A stretch of DNA of 64,000 nt, taken from Rariglobus sp041671745. GTDB lineage: Bacteria; Verrucomicrobiota; Verrucomicrobiia; Opitutales; Opitutaceae. The notes beneath the pieces were generated by a model. That model saw only the letters and a list, made by a program, of their open reading frames with translations. It did no database searches and was not told the DNA's origin. The position numbers and the translations under genes are program-made. Shown piece after piece: positions 16,467-23,570 of this stretch. The stretch spans positions 62,001 through 126,000 of the forward strand of contig JBAZBC010000001.1 in NCBI GenBank assembly GCA_041671745.1, read 5' to 3'. How positions within the stretch are numbered: the stretch's first letter is position 1; each line of letters opens with the position of its first letter.

Positions 16467-17225
16467 TTATTTCTTTGCGTTGAAGAGAAGTTGTCCGGTC
16501 GGCACCTGTATGTCGGAGATGCGCAGTTCGCTGATTTTTCCGTTCAGGAAATCACCGGCACCCTGGCGGTCGCCGCGACGACCGACGTAGAGCTTGGAGC
16601 TGGAGTTGATCGCGCCGTTGGCGGCACGGGCGGAATCGACGGTTTCCACGTGGCCGGCTTCGTTGTAGAGTGATGCGCTGAGCAGGCCGTTTTCACCGCG
16701 GCTCACGGCGAAGAAATACCAGGTTTGCGGCTTCAGGGTGGTCAGGCACTCAAGGTTGATGAGGTTCTGACCGCCGGCTTGCAGTTGGAAGAGCAGTTTG
16801 CCCTGGCTGATCGCCACGGTGCAGCCGTCGGGCAGGCCGCGATTGCTGACGAGAGTCTGGGGTTTGGTTTCAGCGAGGGCGTCCAGACAGAACCAGCCTT
16901 CGATCGTGAACGGTTGCCCCTGGGGGAAGTTGAACACGGGGAGCGCCGAGGCGGTCATGAGGTGGCTGCCGGTTCCGCCATCCGGGGTGAAGACGGCCGA
17001 TGCTTTGATTTTCGCGGCGGACGGGGCTTCATGCGAGGCCTTGGGCATGCCGTTGGCGCCGGCGGACAGGGTGATGCCGTTGCCGCTGACTTCGTCGATG
17101 CGGGTGCCGGGGGAAAAGTTGTCGAACGTCCAGTGGGCGAGCGTGGATGCGGGCAGGGTGGTCGTTAACCAAGTGCAAACGAGCAGGGCCGAGGTGAGGG
17201 TGAGTTTAGGGGAGAGGAAATGCAT
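16467..17225 (-). CDS. Secreted LamG-domain protein without sorting tail
   Basis: A 252-residue exported protein paralogous to the neighbouring LamG-PEP-CTERM protein: signal peptide to about residue 27 (WLTTTLPAS), LAHWTFDNFSPGTRIDEVSG, GQPFTIEGWFCLDAL, QTWYFFAVSRGENG, LYVGRRGDRQGAGDF, KISELRISDIQVPTGQLLF. It stops where the partner's PEP-CTERM tail would begin, so it should be secreted freely or held by partners. Gaps of 34 bp on both sides put it in one operon with the pseudopilin and the PEP-CTERM paralogue. Predicted carbohydrate binding; ligand unknown. Confidence 0.82.
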   Translation of the reverse strand: MHFLSPKLTLTSALLVCTWLTTTLPASTLAHWTFDNFSPGTRIDEVSGNGITLSAGANGMPKASHEAPSAAKIKASAVFTPDGGTGSHLMTASALPVFNFPQGQPFTIEGWFCLDALAETKPQTLVSNRGLPDGCTVAISQGKLLFQLQAGGQNLINLECLTTLKPQTWYFFAVSRGENGLLSASLYNEAGHVETVDSARAANGAINSSSKLYVGRRGDRQGAGDFLNGKISELRISDIQVPTGQLLFNAKK

Positions 17226-17259
17226 GGTGGTTGAAAATCGGACTGTCGGGGACGTGGGA

Positions 17260-17973
17260 TCAGTTGTTTAGGGCGGGCAGGTATTTGGCGTAGATTTGGG
17301 AGCGCGGCATTTCGGCCATGTGTCCGTCGGCGAAGATGATGAGGCAGTTGCCATTGTAGCGGTCGGCCAACTCGGGATCTTTCCCGTTCGGTGCGGACGA
17401 GTTGTTGAAAAACCAGGAGCCGAGCGGATCGGACTGGCCGGCCACGATTTGCTGGGTAGTCGCGACCAGAGGCATATGGGTGGGATTGACCAGGCTCCTG
17501 AGACTGAAGGACGGGTAAGTGGTGCCCCGGATGGGGCCGTTGGTGAGATGATAATTTACGCCGTAATCCCCGCGGAGCGTGTTGGAGGAGGGTGCGCCGG
17601 AATCCAAAAAAACATCCGGCATCACGCCGCCTTTGTTGTAAAAGGGATCGGAGAGATTGTAGGGGTCCATGTTGACCCCGAGGTAGGGTAGGATGCGGTG
17701 GTTCCAGAACGGTCGCGCCCAAACCGAGGTGGATAAGCCGCTGAATAACGGAGGAAGTTTTTTGTTCTCCGTATCGTAAAGAACCAGGCCTTGGTGGATC
17801 TGCCGTATGTTGGATAGGCTGCGCGATTTGCGGGCGGAGGTGCGGACCGGGCCGATCGCGGCAATGAGGATACCCGCAAGGACCCCAAAAATCGCGATTA
17901 CAGTCAGGAGTTCTACAAGGGTAAACGCGGTGCGCTTGGAATGAGCGGGGTAGGGGCAGGCGGTGGGGATCAT
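17260..17973 (-). CDS. Type II secretion-like pseudopilin, locus A
   Basis: A 237-residue protein with a class III prepilin leader of 16 residues, then FTLVELLTVIAIFGVLAGIL with the conserved Glu5 of the mature form. The residue before the cleavage site is Ala (KRTA/F) instead of the usual Gly. A globular domain follows with SLSNIRQIHQGLVLYD, DYGVNYHLT and the late FADGHMAEM, the H-x-DG-H type motif of the Verrucomicrobiota/Planctomycetota prepilin family. The start ATG 17973 has a good ribosome-binding site (AAGGAA). It is the first gene of the leftward locus A operon, divergent from the AraC regulator at 18140. Role inferred as surface or periplasmic pilin-like assembly linked to glycan handling. 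Confidence 0.85.
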   Translation of the reverse strand: MIPTACPYPAHSKRTAFTLVELLTVIAIFGVLAGILIAAIGPVRTSARKSRSLSNIRQIHQGLVLYDTENKKLPPLFSGLSTSVWARPFWNHRILPYLGVNMDPYNLSDPFYNKGGVMPDVFLDSGAPSSNTLRGDYGVNYHLTNGPIRGTTYPSFSLRSLVNPTHMPLVATTQQIVAGQSDPLGSWFFNNSSAPNGKDPELADRYNGNCLIIFADGHMAEMPRSQIYAKYLPALNN

Positions 17974-18139
17974 GATTTCCTTGGTCGTCACGCAGATGTT
18001 GTCCGGATGGAGGGTGCGCGGGTTGAGGTAACGAACGGGGTGCGATGGGCAGGCTTCCAATTTAACACATATTTTGACTCAAAAAAGGGTGAAAATGGTG
18101 CATTTATTATCTTTTTAGTGTATATTGTGATTTTTAGGC

Positions 18140-19075
18140 ATGAACATCACGGGCAATAATCAGCATGGGATGACCTTGGCGGAGCTTCGCGGCCAACTGA
18201 GCTTGGGTCGGGATATGCTGAAGCAGGCGGGGGCATTTCATCTGGCCGACGCTTCGTTTCCAGTGGAGCCAACCCATCGGCGGAAAAGTTGGCGCTGCCT
18301 GCCGATGACGCGTATCGGTCTTATGCTCACAGGAGAGCACGAAGTCGCTTACGTTCACAAAGCAACGACGGTCGAATGCCGCATGGTGCCCGGCGATATG
18401 TGGTGCTTCCCGGTGGGCACGCACGACGACGAGATGTTTTTGCATCCCGGGCGGTATATCAGCGCGGTATTTTTCGAGGATTACACCCGCATTGTGGTTG
18501 TGAGCTGCCCGGGGCCTAGCGAAGCGTATCCTGCGCCTTCATGGTTCCATTGGCCTGGAGAGCGTCCCGAGGAAATACAGGCCGTGCTGTCGGCGCTTCA
18601 CCGTGGTTTCGCATATGCATCAGCGGAGCAAATCAGTGTGCACCTGTGCCGTGCGTTGTGGCTGTTATTGGGTGAATGGGCGCAGCGTGGCGGCGACGAG
18701 AGCGGAGTCCGATCCCAGGGCAAGGCGAGGACAACCTGGGCCGAGGTGAAACGCATCATGGAGGAAAACTATCACCGGCCCATGAATCGCCAGACGGTAG
18801 CCGATAATCTTCAACTCCATCCCAACCGTATTTCCGAATTATGCCGCCAGTTTGGAGGCGATACATTCCAGCACCTTTTGGAGCAGCGCCGGATGGCGCA
18901 GGCGAGGCAGTTCCTTGAAAGCTCCCATACGAAAATCGAGGCGATCGCCGTCATGTGCGGATTTTCCGGGGCGGCCTATTTCACAAGAGCCTTTCGCCGT
19001 TCGACTGGCATGTCCCCCGGTGAGTGGCGGCGTAAAAAGCGGAAGTCGGGCCGTGCCAGCGAGGTCTGGGCATGA
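18140..19075 (+). CDS. AraC-family regulator of locus A
   Basis: A 311-residue regulator. The N-terminal half is a cupin-like sensor (TRIGLMLTGEHEVAY, VPGDMWCFPVGTHDDEMFLHPGRY). The C-terminal ~100 residues are the AraC double helix-turn-helix: TVADNLQLHPNRISELCRQF, LEQRRMAQARQFL, IEAIAVMCGFSGAAYFTRAF and RRSTGMSPGEWRR. It is divergent from the pseudopilin gene across a 166-bp region that is A+T-rich near its start, so it very likely controls the locus A operon, probably in response to a sialic acid- or amino sugar-type signal (inferred from the operon's enzymes). Its stop is 13 bp before the glycerate kinase gene. Confidence 0.88.
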   Translation: MNITGNNQHGMTLAELRGQLSLGRDMLKQAGAFHLADASFPVEPTHRRKSWRCLPMTRIGLMLTGEHEVAYVHKATTVECRMVPGDMWCFPVGTHDDEMFLHPGRYISAVFFEDYTRIVVVSCPGPSEAYPAPSWFHWPGERPEEIQAVLSALHRGFAYASAEQISVHLCRALWLLLGEWAQRGGDESGVRSQGKARTTWAEVKRIMEENYHRPMNRQTVADNLQLHPNRISELCRQFGGDTFQHLLEQRRMAQARQFLESSHTKIEAIAVMCGFSGAAYFTRAFRRSTGMSPGEWRRKKRKSGRASEVWA

Positions 19076-19088
19076 TAACTGTTTCCTC

Positions 19089-20237
19089 ATGCGAGTGTTG
19101 ATCGCGGCGGATAAATTCAAGGATGCGCTGACAGCCGGACAGGCGTGCGCGGCGATTGCCGATGGGGTGCGGACTGCGCAGCCGGAATGGCAAGTCGAGG
19201 TGTGTCCGCTCACGGATGGCGGCGAGGGATTCGCACACATTCTGACGGAAGCCGCCGGAGGCGAGTGGGTGGCATGTCGTGTGGCGGGACCGCGCGGTGA
19301 ACCGGTTGAAGCCGGCTTCGGCATGATCGAGGAGGCGCGGTTGCCGGCGGCGGTGTTGTCACGCCTCGGGTGTGATGAGCGCGAGCGGTTGGCGGTGATC
19401 GAGATGGCGGCGGCGAGCGGGCTGGCGTTGTTGGGGGCGGAGGAGCGCGATGTGTGGCGCACGGATACCGGTGGAACGGGCGAACTCATCGCGGCTGCGG
19501 TGACGCGTGGCGTGGAAGGAATTTTATTGGGCGTGGGTGGGAGTGCGACGAGCGACCTCGGGCTGGGGGCTTTGTGCGCGCTTGGACTGGACTTATTGGA
19601 TGCGGACGGTCGGCGTGTGGCGGAGACGGTGCCGGAATCATGGAAGCGTGTGGTGCGGGTGGAGGCCGGTAGGCTGCGAAAGCTTCCTCCGATCTGGATC
19701 GCGTGTGACGTGACGAATCCGTTGCTCGGCCTGCGGGGTGCAGCGACGGTTTACGGACCGCAGAAGGGGTTAAGTCCGGAGACGTTGCCCGCGTTGGAAG
19801 CGGAAAGCACGCGCATGGCTGCGCTGTTGTGCGCGAGTCGCGGTGTGGAGGTGACGTTGGCTGATACACCGGGTGCCGGCGCGGCGGGCGGGGTCGCGTT
19901 TGGCTTGATGGCGGCGACGGGGGCGCGGTTGGTGCCGGGCTTCGAATTGGTGAGCGATTGGTTGCGCGTCGAAGAGCGACTGGCGGCGGCGGATCTCGTG
20001 ATTACCGGTGAAGGGCGTTTCGACGACAGTTCGATGCAAGGCAAGGGGCCGGGGTCGTTGGTGCGGGCGGCGTTGGCGTTGGGCAAACCCGTTCACGTCT
20101 TTGCGGGACGGGTGGACGCCGTGGAGACGCCCGGCATGCGCTTGCACGAAATCACGCCGCGCGGAGTTCCGCTTGAGCAGGCCTTGGCGAAAGCCGGTCC
20201 ATGGCTGCGGGAGAGCGCGGCGTCGGCGTTCGCCTGA
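19089..20237 (+). CDS. Glycerate 2-kinase (GarK/GlxK family)
   Basis: A 382-residue cytoplasmic kinase converting D-glycerate to 2-phosphoglycerate with ATP. The ATG at 19089 begins MRVLIAADKFKDALTA, the family's typical N-terminus. Further landmarks: PLTDGGEGF, GTGELIAAA, GVGGSATSDLGLGALCALG, DVTNPLLGLRGAATVYGPQKG, GAAGGVAFGLMAATGA and ITGEGRFDDSSMQGKGP. All known blocks of the GarK fold are intact. It follows the AraC gene by 13 bp and could be co-transcribed with it. Glycerate arises from glucarate, glyoxylate or rhamnose-type oxidative routes. Confidence 0.92.
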   Translation: MRVLIAADKFKDALTAGQACAAIADGVRTAQPEWQVEVCPLTDGGEGFAHILTEAAGGEWVACRVAGPRGEPVEAGFGMIEEARLPAAVLSRLGCDERERLAVIEMAAASGLALLGAEERDVWRTDTGGTGELIAAAVTRGVEGILLGVGGSATSDLGLGALCALGLDLLDADGRRVAETVPESWKRVVRVEAGRLRKLPPIWIACDVTNPLLGLRGAATVYGPQKGLSPETLPALEAESTRMAALLCASRGVEVTLADTPGAGAAGGVAFGLMAATGARLVPGFELVSDWLRVEERLAAADLVITGEGRFDDSSMQGKGPGSLVRAALALGKPVHVFAGRVDAVETPGMRLHEITPRGVPLEQALAKAGPWLRESAASAFA

Positions 20238-20240
20238 GGT

Positions 20241-20469
20241 TTATGGCAGATGAAACAACTCACGCAGATCGCGGGAGACGGGACTGTGGTCGGGATTGGA
20301 CGGCATGATGTCGCCCATGTGGCGCCACCATTTTTGGCATTCGGGGGTGGCGGCGATGGCGGCCCAGCGGGCTTCGTCTTCGATCTCGGCGTAGGCGGGG
20401 CGGTGGCGGCGTTCGTATGCCTGCTCGGCACCGAGGTTGACGGACATGACGAAAGGCTTTGCGGATCAT
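20241..20469 (-). pseudogene. rhaM: L-rhamnose mutarotase, decayed (frameshift plus 29-codon deletion)
   Basis: The reading starting at ATG 20469 gives MIRKAF, exactly the RhaM N-terminus, and then loses frame: GCCTTTCGTCATG has one base more than the GCCTTCGTCATG needed for KAFVM. In the next frame VMSVNLGAEQAYERRHRP continues RhaM, jumps directly to AYAEIEDEARW, and finishes with ECQKWWRHMGDIMPSNPDHS and SRDLRELFHLP. Compared with the 104-residue E. coli protein about 29 internal residues (IWPEL... to ...LLF) are missing; adding them restores 104. So the gene carries a one-base insertion and an in-frame deletion of about 87 bp and is very probably dead. RhaM interconverts alpha and beta L-rhamnose. 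Confidence 0.82.
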
Positions 20470-20555
20470 GCCGCGATGGCCGCGATTAAGGGTGCTTTGC
20501 TCAAGCCGACCTTTGGGTGGCACCATTGCGGAGGCTAGCACGTTCGGCTCATCCC

Positions 20556-21181
20556 ATGAACCGACTGCGTGTCGCCGATTATTTTTTTGTGCCGGAGTTG
20601 CCGGTGGCCGTGTATGCGATGCCGGCGCAGGGGGCGATGGCGGTGCACCGCCATGAATTTGCCGAACTGACGATTATCACGTCGGGAAGCGCTTCGCATG
20701 TGACGTCGCAGGGGAGGTATCCGATCGCTGCGGGCGACGTGTTTTTTATTCCGCCGGAGCAGCCGCATGGGTTTGCGGAGACGAAGGGGCTGGGCCTGAG
20801 CAATGTGCTGTTCCTGCCTATGCGCCTGTCCGGGCCGGCAAAAGAAGTGATCCGCATGCCGGGCTGGCAGGCACTCTTCGAGTCAGAGCCAAAGTATCGC
20901 GACGCGCAGGGTTTTGTGGGCCACCTGCGACTGCCGCCGGAGGAACTGGAACGCGTGACGACGTTGGTGCGCGAACTCGCGGAAGAGGCGAAGCGTTACA
21001 CGGCGGGCGCGACGGCCCTGGTGGAGTCGTTGTTCACGCAACGGTGGTGCGGCTGGCGCGCAGTTATGGTGCGCACGCATCACCGGCGGGCTTCAACGAC
21101 GGAAATTATTTCGCCCGCCAGTTCCGTGCGCGCATGGGCTGCACGCCGAGGGAGTGGCGGAAGAAGCAGGTCTACGTTTAG
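20556..21181 (+). pseudogene. AraC-family regulator, decayed (frameshift plus HTH deletion)
   Basis: The first ~160 codons encode an intact cupin-type AraC sensor: FVPELPVAVYAMPAQ, VHRHEFAELTIITSG, YPIAAGDVFFIPPEQPHGF, RMPGWQALFESEP. After ESLFTQ near 21045 the frame shifts; in another frame VVRLARSYG is followed at once by GFNDGNYFARQFRARMGCTP and REWRKKQVYV with a TAG at 21179. That is the last helix-turn-helix end of an AraC protein. The first HTH and most of the second (roughly 70-90 residues) are missing, so DNA binding is lost. Layout beside rhaM suggests a RhaS/RhaR-like rhamnose regulator. It is divergent from the rhaM remnant across an 86-bp gap. Confidence 0.8.
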
Positions 21182-21197
21182 GTGCGCACTGCGATGG

Positions 21198-22445
21198 TCA
21201 CGAGGCTGGGATCGTCAGGCGCACGGGGTGATGAGGCGGTTGTCGTATTTTGATCGGTATGGGTTGAGCGTCCGGGACTGAAGCAGCGGGCAGGAAACCC
21301 TGGCAGTCTTTTTTGGCCTGCCGAATGGCCTCAAGGTATTGGAGCCCATTATGGGTGTCGGGTTCCAGGTAGCTGCCTTCGGTCCATTCGTTCCATGCGT
21401 TGATGGTAAGTGCGTTCAACGTGTTTGGGCTCGTCGCAAGTTTTTCGAGCGCTGCTTTCACAGCGGCACCGAAGTTCGCGGGCGTGTTCTCGCCCATGGT
21501 TGCCATGAAGGGATAACCCAGCGGACGGAAGCGGTCCGAGGGCAATGTGCGCGGGCTGGTGTCCCATCCCATGGTGACGTTGGGCAGGTAGGGCAGGGGG
21601 ATTTCCTTTTCGATGCGCTGCCAGTAATCGAAGTAGCCGCGCTGCGCGGCGGGGTAGGGTGTGGCGGGAAACCGGTCGAGTTGCACGTGGTGCATCCAGA
21701 CGTAGGAGGAGAAGCTATCGATTCCGAGGTGGGCGAGCAGTTCGCCCGGTTTGGCGACCACTTGCTCACCGGGGAGAATGGTATAATCCCAAAGAACGGC
21801 GTTCACGTGGAGGCCCGGGAGACCGGCTTTTTTGGCAGACTGCCTGAAGTTTTCCAACGCGGCGCGGGCAGGCTCCAGTCCGCCGAGACCGGCGATGAAG
21901 CGGGATAGATCGTAGATGGAGAAATAGGGGCAGCCGTCGATGCACCAGTAATTGGGCTCGCGAAAGTAGTGCTCGATGCAGTGCGTCGTAAGCTCACGAA
22001 AAGCACGTGCGGAAACTTCACCGGGGTAAAGGATGCGAGCATCGGCCTGCGGATCGGGGCTGGCCTTCGCCGGGTGAATGTCGATCCACGTGTGATTGGC
22101 CCACATGAGGGCAAATTGGAGACGCTCGCGGTTGGGTGCCTGAAGGAAGCCTTCATCGAGTGCGCGCTGGAGAAAGGGACCGTCTTCGTAGTGATACCAA
22201 TCAAAGATGAAGGTATCGATGCCGTGATCGGCCGCGCAGTCGATTTTACGGGCCATGACGCGAGGATCGGCTTCGTCCTCATATCCCCATTCCGGGACCA
22301 ACGGTTGATGATGGCCGGGGAAGCGAGGTTCGGCACGGCGCACCAGATCCCATTCGGTCCAGCCCGGGCCGTGCAGTATCTCGTTGCGGCGGTCGGCGTG
22401 ATAATTGGGGAAATAATAGGCGGCGATCTGGGCGGGGGATTTCAC
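21198..22445 (-). CDS. GH99-like / WbsX-family protein
   Basis: A 415-residue soluble protein starting at GTG 22445. Family marks: IAAYYFPNYHADRRN at the N-terminus, GPGWTEWDLVRRAEPRFPGH, FDWYHYEDGPFLQRALDEGF, MWANHTWIDIHP and the C-terminal INAWNEWTEGSYLEPD. This is the glycoside hydrolase 99-like (WbsX) domain found in glycan-processing and O-antigen clusters; GH99 itself contains endo-alpha-mannosidases. No signal peptide, so it acts inside the cell or on imported oligosaccharides. It follows the AraC gene (22523) on the same strand by 77 bp. Specificity unknown. Confidence 0.8.
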   Translation of the reverse strand: MKSPAQIAAYYFPNYHADRRNEILHGPGWTEWDLVRRAEPRFPGHHQPLVPEWGYEDEADPRVMARKIDCAADHGIDTFIFDWYHYEDGPFLQRALDEGFLQAPNRERLQFALMWANHTWIDIHPAKASPDPQADARILYPGEVSARAFRELTTHCIEHYFREPNYWCIDGCPYFSIYDLSRFIAGLGGLEPARAALENFRQSAKKAGLPGLHVNAVLWDYTILPGEQVVAKPGELLAHLGIDSFSSYVWMHHVQLDRFPATPYPAAQRGYFDYWQRIEKEIPLPYLPNVTMGWDTSPRTLPSDRFRPLGYPFMATMGENTPANFGAAVKAALEKLATSPNTLNALTINAWNEWTEGSYLEPDTHNGLQYLEAIRQAKKDCQGFLPAASVPDAQPIPIKIRQPPHHPVRLTIPAS

Positions 22446-22522
22446 GGGGCAGACGATACCGTTTCGCCTCCACCCTCACCTTCACCCTATCGCCAAACTC
22501 AAGCACGTTTCTGCCAAACGAC

Positions 22523-23419
22523 TCAGTCTGCCCAGCGGTTGCGATAGGCCGTGGGACTTTCCCCGATCACTTTGCGGAATTCACGGGTAAAGTAATTGCT
22601 GTCGGAGAATCCAGCGTCGTAGGCGATCTGAGTGACCGGCCGGTCGGTATTGCGGAGTTGGTCGCTCGCATGCTGGATGCGGAGGCGAATGATGTAGGCG
22701 AGTGGCGCATGGCCGGTCGCGCGTTTGAAGAGCCGATAAAATGTTCGCTGAGACATGCCGGCTTCGTTTGCGAGGTGTTCCAGATCGACTCCTTCGCGAA
22801 AGTGTTGCTCAAGGTGTGCGCGAATCTCGGCCATGCGTTCGATAGCTTCGTCATGAGGACGCAAGCAGTCGTCGTAGGCACGGGAAAGAAGCAGCACGAG
22901 GTGGCGGAAATGAATTTCAACGAGCATTTCCCAGCAGGGGAATTTCTCCTTCGAGCACTTTTCTATCTCCTCGATAAGGGCGATGCCGTTGCGAAAACTG
23001 GTTTCATCCAAGTGCAGCGGGGGCGGGCTGGCCGGTGGAGTGTTGCCGCGCGGGCGTGAGGAACGGAAGAGCTCTTGAAACCCACGTAGTTCACGGGTCG
23101 GCCAGCGGTTCATTTTGAGCGCCTTGAAGTCAAACAAAACCGCGACCAGATCAAGCCCTTGAGGCTGAGCGTAGCCGATGGGTGAAGCCTCGTTCACCAC
23201 AAACACATCTCCCGCCTGAATGCGGCTCGGGGCCTCCGCTCCCCTCCCTTGCGACGTGCGCATGCCGATGCCGCCGGTGACGATGACGATTTGCCAATAC
23301 GAATGCGTTGCGGTCGGGGCTCCCGCCTGTTGTTTGCTCCATCTTACCTGAACGGGATATTGATCGGACAGAAAAGTCGGTGAGGTGGTCTTGGGGCGAG
23401 AGATGGGGCCGGAGGACAT
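22523..23419 (-). CDS. AraC-family regulator of locus B
   Basis: A 298-residue regulator; ATG 23419 (MSSGPISRPKTT) is preferred over a longer alternative start at 23656, which would overlap the divergent gene. N-terminal cupin sensor: SYWQIVIVTGGIGMRT, RIQAGDVFVVNEASPIGYAQ. C-terminal double HTH: DLEHLANEAGMSQRTFYRLF, APLAYIIRLRIQHASDQL, VTQIAYDAGFSDSNYFTREF and GESPTAYRNRW. It is divergent from the GH110-type enzyme at 23571 over a 151-bp control region, so it should regulate locus B and perhaps the GH99-like gene downstream. Confidence 0.88.
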   Translation of the reverse strand: MSSGPISRPKTTSPTFLSDQYPVQVRWSKQQAGAPTATHSYWQIVIVTGGIGMRTSQGRGAEAPSRIQAGDVFVVNEASPIGYAQPQGLDLVAVLFDFKALKMNRWPTRELRGFQELFRSSRPRGNTPPASPPPLHLDETSFRNGIALIEEIEKCSKEKFPCWEMLVEIHFRHLVLLLSRAYDDCLRPHDEAIERMAEIRAHLEQHFREGVDLEHLANEAGMSQRTFYRLFKRATGHAPLAYIIRLRIQHASDQLRNTDRPVTQIAYDAGFSDSNYFTREFRKVIGESPTAYRNRWAD

Positions 23420-23570
23420 ATGAATGAGCAGGTCTAGGCTGTGGATGGTGTCGCTGGCAAGATTGTGCTTGGAATTGGCAGCTGCGGAAAGGCGGCGGCC
23501 ACCTGATCGGTGTAGGATGTATCGCAGAACGTCGTTCCTATCCTTATCGTTACCCTGATCACTCCACCCT

